From a virus, in the IMG/VR virus record IMGVR_UViG_3300021961_000482, positions 1 through 27,983 of that record: a DNA stretch of 27,983 nt, one strand, 5' to 3'. A program made the position numbers and the translations under genes. Below the pieces are notes generated by a model. It was not told the origin of the DNA. It did not search any database and saw only the letters and a program-made list of their open reading frames with translations. Positions 27,875 to 27,983 of the stretch are shown here, piece after piece (within the stretch, counting starts at the first letter, position 1; the number at the start of each line of letters is the position of its first letter).

Positions 27875-27983
27875 CAGCTAAACTTCAGCAGCTTGACGAT
27901 CAAACGCCACTTTGAGGCTGTTATCTGAGCCGTTGCATAGCCTGTCGTTTTTTCCGGAACAATCAGAAGCATTCCAACTCCGC
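27874..27983 (-). CDS. C-terminal fragment of an unknown protein
   Basis: Only the end of this gene is inside the window, closing with TGA at 27874-27876. The visible residues include MLLIVPEKTTGYATAQITAS and end 'LIVKLLKFS'. Too little is present for assignment. The TGATG junction with the fibre-like gene shows the cluster continues to the right. Confidence 0.6.
   Translation of the reverse strand, partial: GVGMLLIVPEKTTGYATAQITASKWRLIVKLLKFS

Noticed and set aside
1-27983. CRISPR array, insertion sequence, integrase or attachment site
   Set aside because: No spaced repeat array, transposase, recombinase catalytic domain or convincing core-type repeat was seen in any part of the window.

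Overview
The window is a stretch of tailed-phage genome of about 28 kb in which every confident gene reads on the minus strand, so transcription runs from the right edge to the left edge. It carries terminase, portal, scaffold and capsid genes, large internal-virion-type proteins and fibre-type proteins. No tail tube, sheath or tape-measure gene is visible. This points to a short-tailed (podovirus-like) phage, as an inference. No integrase, repressor, DNA polymerase or tRNA was found. The host is not identified by the sequence. An exported protein combining an Ig-like fold with a chitobiase-like repeat, a combination frequent in Verrucomicrobiota and Planctomycetota, is a weak pointer to that group.

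Layout in transcription order. (1) 27983-18794 is the virion module: the end of an unknown gene, a fibre-like protein, three small or medium virion proteins, a cupin-like protein, an all-helical protein with a DDxxD motif, a 458-aa virion protein, and a 1310-aa polyvalent protein with a zinc-peptidase motif and an ADP-ribosyltransferase-like C-terminal part. A 56-aa gene of the [15 protein letters not shown] family lies inside the 1310-aa gene in another frame. A 198-aa jelly-roll-like protein follows. (2) 18741-16231 is the recombination module: a ribbon-helix-helix-like peptide, a RecT-type annealing protein, a PD-(D/E)XK exonuclease with a Cys cluster, and a RuvC-like resolvase. (3) 16177-13162 is a run of small accessory genes. 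It includes a secreted lysozyme-like protein, a 29-aa membrane peptide, an HTH protein and a secreted Ig-like protein, most of them joined by ATGA or GTGA overlaps. (4) 13165-8338 is DNA metabolism: a PD-(D/E)XK nuclease on an AT-rich insert, a metallophosphoesterase, a winged-HTH protein, a replication organiser, a DnaB-type helicase and an SSB-like protein. (5) 8314-1 is packaging and head: a glycosyltransferase, small and large terminase, portal, a 79-aa head protein, scaffold, major capsid, a strong intrinsic terminator, a 121-aa protein and the beginning of a fibre-like protein.

Expression signals. Many junctions are translationally coupled. Genes that stand apart often lack a Shine-Dalgarno sequence and instead have an A/C-rich leader with repeated AAC-type words. 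In one accessory block this takes the form of an exact box repeated three times. Intergenic gaps hold inverted repeats, the most striking being a 20-bp helix followed by a U5 tract just ahead of the replication gene.

The most unusual observations are the small gene nested exactly in an interdomain linker of the giant virion protein, the modular and repeat-bearing architecture of that protein, and the non-SD leader family.
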